From Actinomycetota bacterium (GTDB lineage: Bacteria; Actinomycetota; Thermoleophilia; Gaiellales; Gaiellaceae): a stretch of 57,007 nt of DNA. Under the pieces are notes generated by a model, which worked only from the letters and a program-made list of their open reading frames with translations, did no database searches and had not been told where the DNA came from. Location of the stretch: positions 1 to 57,007 of the forward strand of contig JAIBJN010000004.1 in NCBI GenBank assembly GCA_020029595.1, read 5' to 3'. Below are positions 1-7,376 of the stretch, piece after piece; positions within the stretch are counted from its first letter, which is position 1, and every line of letters begins with the position of its first letter. Both the position numbers and the translations under genes were made by a program.

Positions 1-26
1 CCGGCCGCTACACTGACCGTCTCCCC

Positions 27-99
27 GCGCCCGTAGCTCAGGGGATAGAGCGCTGCCCTGCGGAGGCAGAGGTCGCACGTTCGAATCGTGCCGGGCGCA
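27..99 (+). tRNA. tRNA-Arg (anticodon GCG)
   Basis: A complete cloverleaf can be drawn. The 7-bp acceptor stem (27-33 with 92-98) is perfect. The D stem is GCTC/GAGC, the 5-bp anticodon stem is 53-57 with 65-69, the variable loop has 5 bases, and the 5-bp T stem (75-79 with 87-91) encloses TTCGAAT. The anticodon loop CTGCGGA (58-64) puts GCG at 60-62, so it reads CGC and CGT arginine codons. The D-loop A typical of tRNA-Arg is present. The discriminator is A99 and CCA is not encoded. Most bacteria use an ACG anticodon modified to inosine for these codons, so GCG is unusual. Confidence 0.95.
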
Positions 100-141
100 C
101 CTCGCCATGCGCGCCCCTGGGGCACCCCGCCGCTCCTCGGG

Positions 142-510
142 CTACGCGGGCCAGCGGGGCGCGCGAGGCTCGTCCCTCTCGATGCCGCTCCAGTCGTGAC
201 GCGGCGGCGAGAAGACGTCGAGCACGACCGCTCCCTCGGGGCCGGCGCGAACCTCGTGCGGGACGTCGGAAGGAACGCTCCACGTCGCTCCCGGGCCGAG
301 CTCTCGCGTCTCGTCCCTGACCCGGAAGGCCACTGATCCGCGGATGACGAGGCCGAGCTGCTCGCTGACGTGGTGGTGCTCGGGGACGACGCTCTTCGGG
401 TCGAGCTCGACCACTGCCATCGTGGTCTGCTCCCCCCGGATCTCACGGGCCACGACGCCGTCCCAGATCCGCAGCGGCCCCACGGCCGCGATGTCGTCGA
501 ACGCGCTCAT
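142..510 (-). CDS. Small single-domain cupin protein
   Basis: A 122-residue protein with one cupin barrel. The metal-binding first motif is visible as PEHHHVSEQLGLVIRGS, followed by the second motif region with Pro-x-x-Val-Pro-His-Glu. The substrate cannot be inferred; such proteins are often sugar isomerases, small dioxygenases or sensors. The ATG at 510 is preferred over the in-frame GTG at 519 because an AGGAGG ribosome site lies 8 bases before the ATG and abuts the GTG. It stands alone, divergent from the next gene. Confidence 0.8.
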   Translation of the reverse strand: MSAFDDIAAVGPLRIWDGVVAREIRGEQTTMAVVELDPKSVVPEHHHVSEQLGLVIRGSVAFRVRDETRELGPGATWSVPSDVPHEVRAGPEGAVVLDVFSPPRHDWSGIERDEPRAPRWPA

Positions 511-598
511 CGGCTGCACCTCCTGCCGCCTCGGGTGATGCGCAGGCTACCGCGCGGAGGACGCAGCGCGGGCCGCTGGGAGCGGGGTGTGACGCAGC

Positions 599-604
599 TA
601 GTCT
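599..604 (+). promoter_or_regulatory. -10 TAGTCT of leaderless btuF-like gene
   Basis: TAGTCT ends 6 bases before the GTG at 611, so a transcript begun at the normal distance would start at or next to the start codon. No convincing -35 is visible. Confidence 0.5.
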
Positions 605-610
605 GGGAGG

Positions 611-1522
611 GTGCGCATCTGCTCGCTCGTGCCGGCCGCAACCGAAGTGCTCTTCGCGCTCGGGCTCGGCGACCGCGTCGTCGGCGTCACGCACGAGTGC
701 GACTGGCCGCCGGAGGCGGCGACGAGGCCGACCGTGACCGCGTCGCTCGTGCAGACGGGCGACCTCACGAGCGGAGAGATCGACCGCACCGTCGCCGAGA
801 CCTCCCGCGACGGCCTCCCGCTCTACTCGATCGAGGAGGAGCGCTGGGCCGAGATCGGCGCCGACGTCGTCGTCATGCAGGAGCTCTGCGACGTCTGTGC
901 CGTTTCCACGGATCAGGTCGAGAGTGCACTTCGAGCTCGCCCCCTCGACGTCGAGGTCCTCGACTTCTCCCCCTCCACGCTCGAGGGGATCGGCGACGAG
1001 ATCGCCGCGCTCGGCTCGCGGCTCGGCGCCGAAGGCGAGGCCGAGGAGCTGGCCGCCGGCATGCGGAGCCACCTCGAGCGCGTGGCCTCCGCCCTCGGGA
1101 CGGTTGAGACGTCCCCGCGCGTCTTCGTCACCGAGTGGCTCGAGCCGCCCTACTCCGCCGGGCACTGGGTTCCCGACATGGTCGCCGCCGCGGGCGGCAC
1201 CGACGTCGCGGGCATGTCGGGCTGGCCCTCTCACCGGATGCGCTGGGCCGACGTCGCGGAGCTGGAGCCCGACGTCGTCGTCCTCGCGCCGTGCGGGTTC
1301 GACCTCGACCGTACGCTCTCCGAGGTCGTGCCGCTCGACCTCTCGGCGCATCTCCTCGGGACGCCGGCGCGCCAGGAGAGCCGCGTCTTCGCCGTCGACG
1401 CGAACGCCACGTTCTCGCGGCCGGGGCCGCGGGTTGTGGACGGCGTCGAGGTGCTGGCGCACCTGCTCCACCCGGACGAGTACCCGGACCCAGGCGTTCC
1501 CTGGAGCCGGATCAGGCTCTAG
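611..1522 (+). CDS. BtuF-like cobalamin/siderophore-binding-fold protein
   Basis: A 303-residue protein of the helical-backbone metal receptor superfamily (periplasmic-binding protein type III), closest by eye to BtuF-type cobalamin-binding proteins. It begins RICSLVPAATEVLFALG and has GVTHECDWPP, then the long linking helix, then a second lobe ending with the FSRPGPRVVDGVEVLAHLLHP region. It has no signal peptide or lipobox, so unlike a true ABC-importer binding protein it is probably cytoplasmic; corrinoid handling is possible but unproven. There is no permease or ATPase neighbour. The GTG start follows a -10 hexamer by 6 bases. Confidence 0.8.
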   Translation: MRICSLVPAATEVLFALGLGDRVVGVTHECDWPPEAATRPTVTASLVQTGDLTSGEIDRTVAETSRDGLPLYSIEEERWAEIGADVVVMQELCDVCAVSTDQVESALRARPLDVEVLDFSPSTLEGIGDEIAALGSRLGAEGEAEELAAGMRSHLERVASALGTVETSPRVFVTEWLEPPYSAGHWVPDMVAAAGGTDVAGMSGWPSHRMRWADVAELEPDVVVLAPCGFDLDRTLSEVVPLDLSAHLLGTPARQESRVFAVDANATFSRPGPRVVDGVEVLAHLLHPDEYPDPGVPWSRIRL

Positions 1523-1624
1523 AACTGCCTTCAGACTGACACCGGGCGTATCCCGCTTCCGAGCATCTTCCGCCGCCCCGGTCGAAGCCGCGACATCGAC
1601 AAGCCTCGACTCCAAGGGCGCGCC

Positions 1625-1936
1625 TTAGTCCAGACGGATCCGAAGCTCCTCGTCCCGCAGCTCGGCCGGATAGCGCCGCGCGGCCTCGTCCCCCAGGAGG
1701 CACGCGCCGCTCCCGAGGTCGAAGCGCCACCCGTGGTAGGCGCACTCGAGGACGTCGCCGAGGATCTCCCCCTCGAACAGCGGGTTTCCCTGATGAGGGC
1801 AAGCGTTGTCGAAGGCGTGCACCTCGTTGTCGACGAGCAGGAGCACGATCTCGCGGCCGTCGGCTTGGACGACCGCTCGGCCCTCGACCAGCACGTCGGC
1901 CGGGAGGCTAAGCCAGCGTTCGCTCGAGGACGACAT
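1625..1936 (-). CDS. Rieske [2Fe-2S] ferredoxin-like protein
   Basis: A 103-residue single Rieske domain. The cluster ligands are visible as C-P-H (NACPHQGNPL, about residues 45-54) and C-x-Y-H (LECAYHGWRF, about 63-72). There is no signal or membrane segment, so it is a soluble electron carrier or the small subunit of an oxygenase or NirD-like system. No oxygenase large subunit is adjacent, so the partner is unknown. It is divergent from the ornithine-cyclodeaminase family gene, with only about 47 bases between their starts. Confidence 0.85.
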   Translation of the reverse strand: MSSSSERWLSLPADVLVEGRAVVQADGREIVLLLVDNEVHAFDNACPHQGNPLFEGEILGDVLECAYHGWRFDLGSGACLLGDEAARRYPAELRDEELRIRLD

Positions 1937-1967
1937 CCGTGCGGGCGGCCACTTGGTCCATGCGACC

Positions 1968-1975
1968 TACACTAT
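1968..1975 (+). promoter_or_regulatory. -10 TACACTAT before OCD-family gene
   Basis: TACACT/CACTAT overlap here; the latter ends 8 bases before GTG at 1984. This fits leaderless initiation and is the main reason for choosing that start. Confidence 0.45.
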
Positions 1976-1983
1976 CCGGCCCC

Positions 1984-2913
1984 GTGCCGCTCTACCTCCG
2001 CGAGGCCCATGTCAAGGAGCTTCTCACCCCTGCCGACGCCGTCGAGGCGGTGGAGGGCTGCTTCGCGCGGCTGGCCCGCGGAGCGGTCGAGAACCGACCG
2101 CGGCTTCGTCTCGGGCTCAGGGAGGGGCTCCTGCACGTGATGGCGGCCGCCGACCTCGAGCTCGGCGTCGCGGGCGTGAAGACATACGCCGGCTTCCGCG
2201 AAGGCGCCCGCTTCGTCGTCCCCCTCTTCGCGGCCGACCGTCCCGAGCTCCTGGCGCTCGTCGAGGCCGACCGCCTTGGCCAGCTGCGGACGGGAGCCGC
2301 GAGCGCGGTGGCCGCGCGCCACCTGGCCCGGGCGGGCGCGCGGACGCTCGGCGTCATCGGGACCGGCTGGCAGGCGGAGAGCCAGGTCGACTGCATCCGC
2401 GCCGCTCTGCCGGGGATCGAACGGGTCGTCGCGTACTCGCGAAATCCGGAACGTCTTGCGGATTTCTGCCGCCGCCTGGACTGCGAGCCGGGAGAGTACA
2501 ACCGAGACGCCGCCGAGCAGGACGTCGTCGTCACGATCACGACGTCGCGCGATCCCGTGCTCCGCGGCGAGTGGCTTCGTCCGGGCGCGCTCGTGTGCGC
2601 CGCAGGCGCGAACCGGATCGAGTCGCGCGAGCTCGACAACGCCGTGCTCGAGCGTGCGACGTTCGTCTGTTGCGACTCGCGCGAGCAGGCGATGATCGAG
2701 GCGGGCGATCTCGTCGAGCCGGTCGAGCGCGGGGTCCTCGACTGGCTGGAGGTGCACGAGCTCGCCGAGGTGGTCGGCGGGGAGACGATCGGCCGCCAGC
2801 ACGACGACGACATCGTCGTCTTCAAGAGCCTCGGCATCGCCGCGGAAGACCTCGCAGTCGCCGCGCGTGTGCTCCAGCGGGCACGGGAGCGCGGCTTGGG
2901 CACGGACCTCTAG
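1984..2913 (+). CDS. Ornithine cyclodeaminase / mu-crystallin family protein
   Basis: About 309 residues. The Rossmann nucleotide-binding motif is seen as TLGVIGTGWQAESQ (about residues 122-135), after the substrate-side domain with GVKTYAGFR. The family includes NAD(P)-dependent ornithine cyclodeaminase, alanine dehydrogenase of the archaeal type and ketimine reductases; the exact substrate cannot be told. Starts at 1939 or 1960 would add residues with no ribosome site. The GTG at 1984 sits 8-10 bases after a TACACTAT -10 element. The stop codon shares CTAG with the stop of the convergent GNAT gene. Confidence 0.8.
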   Translation: MPLYLREAHVKELLTPADAVEAVEGCFARLARGAVENRPRLRLGLREGLLHVMAAADLELGVAGVKTYAGFREGARFVVPLFAADRPELLALVEADRLGQLRTGAASAVAARHLARAGARTLGVIGTGWQAESQVDCIRAALPGIERVVAYSRNPERLADFCRRLDCEPGEYNRDAAEQDVVVTITTSRDPVLRGEWLRPGALVCAAGANRIESRELDNAVLERATFVCCDSREQAMIEAGDLVEPVERGVLDWLEVHELAEVVGGETIGRQHDDDIVVFKSLGIAAEDLAVAARVLQRARERGLGTDL

Positions 2914-3419
2914 TCGAGCTCTTCGGCGAGGAGCTCGAGCAGCAGGCCGTCGTGCCGGGTCCCGTCGGCGCCTCGCTCGTACCGGCACAGCACGCCCACG
3001 CGGCGAAACCCGACCCGCCCGTAGCACCGGATCGCACGGTCGTTCTCGAGGGCCGGGTCGACGATGATGCGGTGGTGGCCCCGGTCGTCGACGGGGTGGC
3101 GCGCGAGCGTGCGCACCGTGTCGGCCCCAAGTCCATGTCCGTGCCAGGGCGTGGCGAGGAACATGTCGATGCCGGCGTGCCGGTAGTCGGGGTCGGACTC
3201 CTCGTAGCCCTGCGCGAGGCCGATGAGCTCCCCCTCATACACGACGGCGTAGTCCTCCGCGTCCTCGTCGGGCCCGAGCTTGTCGAGCAGGTCCTGCTCG
3301 GAGAGCCCGAGCCACCAGCGCGCAACTTCCGGCTCGGCCGCGATCTCAGCCAGCCGCGGCACGTCGGTAGCCTGCAGCGGGCACAGCGTCACGCGCTCAC
3401 CCTGGAGCTGCCAGGTCAC
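2910..3419 (-). CDS. GNAT-family N-acetyltransferase
   Basis: A 169-residue acetyltransferase resembling the AAC(6')/RimJ-like branch. It has an N-terminal RVTLCPLQATDVPRLAEI segment, the acetyl-CoA region around PWHGHGLGADTVRTLARH, and the C-terminal ENDRAIRCYGRVGFRRVGV strand-helix typical of the fold. It could acetylate a small molecule or a protein terminus; the acceptor cannot be inferred. It starts with GTG. Its stop overlaps that of the preceding plus-strand gene by 4 bases. Confidence 0.85.
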   Translation of the reverse strand: MTWQLQGERVTLCPLQATDVPRLAEIAAEPEVARWWLGLSEQDLLDKLGPDEDAEDYAVVYEGELIGLAQGYEESDPDYRHAGIDMFLATPWHGHGLGADTVRTLARHPVDDRGHHRIIVDPALENDRAIRCYGRVGFRRVGVLCRYERGADGTRHDGLLLELLAEELD

Positions 3420-3424
3420 GTCGC

Positions 3425-3694
3425 CTAGGTGCTGGGACGGACGTGGTCGGCGGCCATCGCCGCCGTGTCCTCTCCGACGGCCCTGATGACCTCCGGTAGC
3501 TCGAGGAGCCGGAGGCGTTGCTCGTCCGTCGCGCGGTTCTTCAAGTACGGGTCGTCGAGGATGTCCTCGAGCGAGCGACCCTGCCGGTGCTCGCGGACGA
3601 CGTACGCCGCCAAGGCGTCCTCCTTCGAGATTCCCCGCGAGGGCTCCGCGCTCGTTTCGTCGCGCTTGCCGAAGAGGCGGGAGAAGAAGCCCAC
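3425..3694 (-). CDS. Small hypothetical protein
   Basis: An 89-residue protein that I do not recognise. It begins with a basic, aromatic GFFSRLFGKRDE segment and continues as a charged helical protein with the phrase SLEDILDDPYLKNRATDEQRLRLLELPEVI. There is no signal peptide. The open frame runs further upstream, but the GTG at 3694 is chosen because a perfect TACAAT -10 ends 6 bases before it and the upstream extension looks non-coding. It is divergent from the 3719 gene with overlapping promoters. Confidence 0.65.
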   Translation of the reverse strand: MGFFSRLFGKRDETSAEPSRGISKEDALAAYVVREHRQGRSLEDILDDPYLKNRATDEQRLRLLELPEVIRAVGEDTAAMAADHVRPST

Positions 3695-3700
3695 GCGGCG

Positions 3701-3710
3701 ATTGTATCCT
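3701..3710. promoter_or_regulatory. Overlapping divergent -10 elements
   Basis: Minus-strand TACAAT (3706-3701) ends 6 bases before GTG at 3694. Plus-strand TATCCT (3705-3710) ends 8 bases before GTG at 3719. The hexamers share two base pairs, so the two promoters should exclude each other. Confidence 0.55.
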
Positions 3711-3718
3711 TGCGGGTA

Positions 3719-4060
3719 GTGGAGCCTGACGGCGTGCGATTTGCCGCGCGGACCCTGCACGGGATCGGCGACGACGGCGGCCGCGAGGAGATCCTCATCT
3801 GGATCGAACGCAGGCCGGGCGCACTCTGGGCCGTCGGCCGGGCGATCGACATCGGGAACCGGATGACGCCGAGGCCCCGGCCGGACGACTACGTCTTCGA
3901 GGGCTACGAGATGGGCGATGCGCTCTCGGCCGCGAACAGCGCCCTGCGGGACGACCTCCAGGTGTCGGCGGAGGACGGCCTCAACGAGAGCGTGTCCCCG
4001 TTCGCCGAGGAGGACCTCCTGAAGCCGTTGGAACGCTGGTTCTTCGGCCACAAGCCGTAG
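3719..4060 (+). CDS. Small hypothetical protein
   Basis: A 113-residue soluble protein of unrecognised family. It starts VEPDGVRFAARTLHGIGD and contains RDDLQVSAEDGLNESVSPFAEEDLLKPLERWFFGHKP near its end. The GTG at 3719 is chosen because the upstream in-frame extension is antisense to the 3694 gene and because a TATCCT -10 precedes it. It is divergently paired with the 89-residue gene, which may mean joint control. No function can be offered. Confidence 0.6.
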   Translation: MEPDGVRFAARTLHGIGDDGGREEILIWIERRPGALWAVGRAIDIGNRMTPRPRPDDYVFEGYEMGDALSAANSALRDDLQVSAEDGLNESVSPFAEEDLLKPLERWFFGHKP

Positions 4061-4115
4061 AGCCCCCGGGCCCGGCCGCGGTCCTCCCTCCGCTTCGAGC
4101 GTAAGGCCGAAAGAC

Positions 4116-4132
4116 GCGCGCGTAGCGCGCGC
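4116..4132. terminator. GC hairpin between convergent genes
   Basis: A GCGCGCG/CGCGCGC stem around TAG lies in the 127-base gap between the convergent genes ending at 4060 and 4188. There is no T-run. It is a possible bidirectional terminator; the alternating GC could also be chance. Confidence 0.3.
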
Positions 4133-4187
4133 GCCGTGCTGGAGTTGACCGGAGACTGAGCCGAGAGCGTGACGAGCGAGAGCCGCG

Positions 4188-4847
4188 CTACGCGATCCCG
4201 ATCTGCATCGCGAGCTCCCGCGAGATTGCGTGCTCGTGACCCTCCACGAGCACGGTCAGCGGCCCGTCGAACGGCTCCGACCTGCGCATCGTCACCCGCC
4301 CGCCAGGTACGAGTCGCAGCCCCGCCAGGTAGCGCAGGAGATCGGAGTCGTCGTCGGGGACGCGCCTCACGGTTGCCTCCTCGCCCGGCTCGAGCGCGTC
4401 GAGCGAGCGGAGCAGGCGCGTGTCCATGTGGAGCCCGGCGTCGGGGATCGGGTCGCCGTGCGGATCGTGTGTCGGATAGCCGAGCTGCTCGTCGATTCGC
4501 GCCTCCAGCTCCTCGGAGAGGGCGTGCTCGAGGCGGTCGGCCTCGGCGTGCACGGCGTCGATCGGGAGGCCGAGCGTCTCTGCCAGGTACTGCTCGAGCA
4601 GCCGGTGGTGGCGAATGACCTCGAGCGCGATCTTCGTCCCCGCCTCGGAGAGCTCGACGCCGTGGTACGGCGAGTGCTCGGCGAGCCCCAGTGCCGCGAG
4701 CTTCTTCAGCATCGACGTGACCGACGAGGGTGCGACGGCCATGCGCCTCGCGATTGCGGTGGTCGTCGGTCGCGTCCCCTCGGACTGAAGCTTGTAGATC
4801 TCCTTCAGGTAGTCCTGGATCGCGGCCGAAAGGGCAGGTTTAGACAC
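4188..4847 (-). CDS. DtxR/MntR-family metal-dependent transcriptional regulator
   Basis: A 219-residue protein with the full three-part layout. An N-terminal winged helix (about 1-65, TTTAIARRMAVAPSSVTSMLKKL) is followed by the dimerisation and metal-binding domain with VIRHHRLLEQYLAETLGLP and the HAEADRLEHALSEELE helix (about 75-115). A C-terminal FeoA/SH3-like domain begins near 145. It should act as a manganese- or iron-responsive repressor; no metal transporter lies nearby, so the regulon is elsewhere. GTG start, 6 bases after TAGAAT. Confidence 0.9.
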   Translation of the reverse strand: MSKPALSAAIQDYLKEIYKLQSEGTRPTTTAIARRMAVAPSSVTSMLKKLAALGLAEHSPYHGVELSEAGTKIALEVIRHHRLLEQYLAETLGLPIDAVHAEADRLEHALSEELEARIDEQLGYPTHDPHGDPIPDAGLHMDTRLLRSLDALEPGEEATVRRVPDDDSDLLRYLAGLRLVPGGRVTMRRSEPFDGPLTVLVEGHEHAISRELAMQIGIA

Positions 4848-4853
4848 ATCTCA

Positions 4854-4859
4854 ATTCTA
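4854..4859 (-). promoter_or_regulatory. -10 TAGAAT of the metal regulator
   Basis: TAGAAT on the minus strand ends 6 bases before GTG 4847, the leaderless geometry seen at other starts here. Confidence 0.55.
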
Positions 4860-4895
4860 GTCGGGTCCCGCTCGCCGAACACCTGCGGCGGGCAC

Positions 4896-5744
4896 TTGGT
4901 AGCCTCGCGCACTCTGCGCATTCGCCTCGGACATAGCCCAGACCCCGACGACGCCTTCATGTTCTGGGGTCTTGCCGCAGATCGCGTCGACGCGCGCGCT
5001 TTCGAGTTCGAGCACGTCCTCGAGGACATCCAGACCCTGAACGAGTGGGCGCTCGAGGGCCGCCTGGAGGTGACGGCGATCTCGCTCCACACGTACCCGT
5101 TCGTGCAGGAGCGCTACGTCATCCTCCCGCACGGCGCAAGCATGGGCTCCGGCTACGGTCCGGTCGTCGTCGCCACGCGGCCGCTCACGCGCGCGGAGCT
5201 CGGCGCTACCGAGGTCGCGGTCCCCGGGCGCATGACGACCGCCTTCCTCGTCCTGCGCTTCTTCCTGGGCGGAGACTTCAGGTACCGGGAGGTGCCGTTC
5301 GACCGGATCATGGACGAGGTCGAGGAGGGCCGTGCCGAGGCCGGGCTCCTCATCCACGAGGGCCAGCTGACGTACGAGAGCCGCGGCCTCGCCCGTGTCG
5401 TCGACCTCGGCGAGTGGTGGCTCCTCGAGACGGGGCTCCCGCTGCCGCTCGGGATCAACGTCGCGCGGCGGGACCTCGGCGAGGAGACCTTGCGCGAGCT
5501 CTCCGACGTGCTTCGGGACTCCATCCGGGCGGGGCTGGCCAACCGTGAGGAGGCGCTTGCCTACGCGCTCCAGTTCGGCCGGGGGCTCACGACCGAGCTC
5601 GCCGACCGCTTCGTCGGCATGTACGTCAACGAGCTCACCGAGGACTACGGCGAGGAGGGACGACAGGCGGTCGCCGAGCTCCTCCGCCGCGGCGAGGCGG
5701 CGGGCGCCTTCGAGCGCCCGGTCCGCGTCGAGTTCATCCAGTAG
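4896..5744 (+). CDS. mqnD: 1,4-dihydroxy-6-naphthoate synthase (MqnD)
   Basis: About 282 residues, the usual MqnD length. The N-terminal signature LGHSPDPDDAFMFWGLA, the TAISLHTYPFV segment and the GASMGSGYGPVVVA loop are those of the MqnA/MqnD periplasmic-binding-like fold, MqnD branch. It converts cyclic dehypoxanthinyl futalosine to 1,4-dihydroxy-6-naphthoate in the futalosine menaquinone route. The other mqn genes lie about 43-48 kb further on. The start is uncertain: TTG at 4896 is the first standard codon in frame after the divergent promoter region, and a TAGCCT -10-like hexamer overlaps it. Confidence 0.88.
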   Translation: MVASRTLRIRLGHSPDPDDAFMFWGLAADRVDARAFEFEHVLEDIQTLNEWALEGRLEVTAISLHTYPFVQERYVILPHGASMGSGYGPVVVATRPLTRAELGATEVAVPGRMTTAFLVLRFFLGGDFRYREVPFDRIMDEVEEGRAEAGLLIHEGQLTYESRGLARVVDLGEWWLLETGLPLPLGINVARRDLGEETLRELSDVLRDSIRAGLANREEALAYALQFGRGLTTELADRFVGMYVNELTEDYGEEGRQAVAELLRRGEAAGAFERPVRVEFIQ

Positions 5745-5755
5745 TACCCGGCCCG

Positions 5756-5761
5756 TAGACT
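5756..5761 (+). promoter_or_regulatory. -10 TAGACT of thiolase gene
   Basis: TAGACT followed by 6 bases and then GTG 5768, although mqnD ends only 23 bases upstream. This suggests that the thiolase has its own leaderless promoter. Confidence 0.5.
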
Positions 5762-5767
5762 CAGGTC

Positions 5768-6979
5768 GTGCCCGAGGCCGTCGTCCTCTCCGCCGTCCGC
5801 ACGCCCGTGGGCCGCTACGGCGGCGCCCTCTCAGGCGAGCGGCCGGACGACCTGGCCGCTCTCGTCATCCGGGAGGCGGTCGACCGTGCCGGCGTCCCCG
5901 CAGGGGAGATCGAGGACGTCTACTTCGGCGCCGCGAACCAGGCGGGCGAGGACAACCGCAACGTCGCGCGGATGGCGGCGCTTCTCGCAGGGCTTCCGCA
6001 GGAGGTCGCGGGGGTGACCGTCAACCGCCTGTGCGCCTCCGGGCTCTCGGCGGTCGTCTCGGCCTGCCAAGCCGTGCGCGCCGGCGACGGCGACCTCTTC
6101 GTCGCCGGCGGCGTCGAATCGATGAGCCGGGCGCCGTTCGCCGTCGGCAAGCCCGACCGCGCCTTCCCGCGCGGCAACCAAACCGCGTGGGACACGACGC
6201 TCGGGTGGCGCTTCCCGAACCCCCGCCTGGAGGCGATGTTCCCGCTCGAGTCCATGGGCGAGACCGGGGAGAACGTGGCCGAGCGCTTCGGAGTCTCCCG
6301 GGCCGAGCAGGACGCGTTCGCGCTCGAGAGCCAGCGCCGTCACGCCAAGGCGGCGGAGGCCGGCCGCTTCGACGACGAGCTCGTGCCGGTCCGGGACGTC
6401 ACCCGGGACGAGCATCCGCGGCCGGAGACGTCGCTCGAGAAGCTCGGCGCGCTCCGGCCGGCGTTCCGCGAGGGGGGGACGGTGACCGCCGGGAACTCGA
6501 GCGGCGTGAACGACGGCGCCGCCGCCCTGGTCGTCGCCTCCGAGGAAAGGGCGCGCTCGCTCGGGGTCGAGCCGCTCGGGCGCTTCCTCGGGAGCGCGGT
6601 GGCCGGGGTGGATCCTCGGATCATGGGCGTCGGTCCCGTGCCGGCGGTCCGAAGGCTCCTGGGTCGCGTCGGGATCGAGGCGAGCCGGCTGGACCTCGTC
6701 GAGCTCAACGAGGCGTTCGCGTCGCAGAGCATCGAGGTCATCCGCGAGCTCGAGCTCGACCCGGCGAAGGTGAACGTGAACGGCGGAGCGATCGCGATCG
6801 GCCATCCGCTCGGGATGAGCGGGGCGCGCCTCGTCGTGACTCTCCTGCACGAGCTGCGGCGCCGCGGCGGCCGGCTCGGGCTGGCCACCCTCTGCGTCGG
6901 CGTCGGCCAGGGTCAGGCGGCGCTCTTCGAGCGCGTGCCGGCCTCCGGCTTGGGAGAGGCCATCTTCGACACTAGGTAG
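5768..6979 (+). CDS. Thiolase, 3-oxoadipyl-CoA/acetyl-CoA acyltransferase type
   Basis: A 403-residue degradative thiolase. The acylated cysteine is in [11 protein letters not shown] (about residue 90), the catalytic His in [17 protein letters not shown] (about 345-360), and the second Cys in [11 protein letters not shown] (about 378-388). The family splits CoA-linked 3-keto acids. With a PaaG-like isomerase, crotonases and paaABCD in the same window, the PaaJ/PcaF role (3-oxoadipyl-CoA thiolysis) is the best guess, but general acetyl-CoA acetyltransferase cannot be excluded. The last 67 bases overlap a convergent gene. Confidence 0.9.
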   Translation: MPEAVVLSAVRTPVGRYGGALSGERPDDLAALVIREAVDRAGVPAGEIEDVYFGAANQAGEDNRNVARMAALLAGLPQEVAGVTVNRLCASGLSAVVSACQAVRAGDGDLFVAGGVESMSRAPFAVGKPDRAFPRGNQTAWDTTLGWRFPNPRLEAMFPLESMGETGENVAERFGVSRAEQDAFALESQRRHAKAAEAGRFDDELVPVRDVTRDEHPRPETSLEKLGALRPAFREGGTVTAGNSSGVNDGAAALVVASEERARSLGVEPLGRFLGSAVAGVDPRIMGVGPVPAVRRLLGRVGIEASRLDLVELNEAFASQSIEVIRELELDPAKVNVNGGAIAIGHPLGMSGARLVVTLLHELRRRGGRLGLATLCVGVGQGQAALFERVPASGLGEAIFDTR

Positions 6980-7323
6980 TGGCGCGAGCGGTGCACGAGC
7001 TCGTACGCCACGAAGGCGATCGCGAGCGCGTTCACGGCATGGAGCGCCGCGACCTCGTCGACGTCGACTTGGCCAAGAAAGAGCTGGAGGATGTTGAGGA
7101 CGACGAGGACGACTGCGAGCACCAGCTGCGACCCGGGAAGCTTGGCGACGAAGGCGACGACGAGTAGGACGAGGGAGATGAGCCCGAGGGCGAGCCCGAC
7201 GCCTCGGTGCGCATCGTAGGTCGTGGCGCCGAAGGCGCCGAGGCCCGCGAGGAAGAACTGGACGACCACGCCCAGGAGGTAGATCACGGCGAGGCCGTAG
7301 AAGCCCACTCTCGCCTGCGTCAC
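6913..7323 (-). CDS. Four-helix membrane protein (DUF6220-like)
   Basis: A 136-residue integral membrane protein with about four hydrophobic helices (residues 8-30, 40-60, 66-83, 92-110) and a basic C-terminal tail. The pattern resembles the small DUF6220 family, judged by eye only. The role is unknown. The GTG start lies 7 bases after a minus-strand TACAGT. Its 3' end overlaps the convergent thiolase gene by 67 bases, so the two transcripts are antisense there. Confidence 0.7.
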   Translation of the reverse strand: MTQARVGFYGLAVIYLLGVVVQFFLAGLGAFGATTYDAHRGVGLALGLISLVLLVVAFVAKLPGSQLVLAVVLVVLNILQLFLGQVDVDEVAALHAVNALAIAFVAYELVHRSRHYLVSKMASPKPEAGTRSKSAA

Positions 7324-7330
7324 GGACCCG

Positions 7331-7336
7331 ACTGTA
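7331..7336 (-). promoter_or_regulatory. -10 TACAGT of membrane-protein gene
   Basis: The minus-strand hexamer ends 7 bases before GTG 7323. It faces away from the plus-strand TATCGT element about 30 bases on. Confidence 0.5.
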
Positions 7337-7362
7337 CGCGACCGGCAGGACGCGCGCCGCGA

Positions 7363-7368
7363 TATCGT
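7363..7368 (+). promoter_or_regulatory. -10 TATCGT of aldehyde dehydrogenase gene
   Basis: TATCGT ends 8 bases before ATG 7377; no ribosome site is present in between. Confidence 0.4.
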
Positions 7369-7376
7369 CCCGGCGG

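Noticed and set aside
443-1615. A 390-codon minus-strand frame opposite the BtuF-like gene
   Set aside because: Low-complexity Arg/Gly/Asp composition and no domain; the plus-strand gene explains the region.
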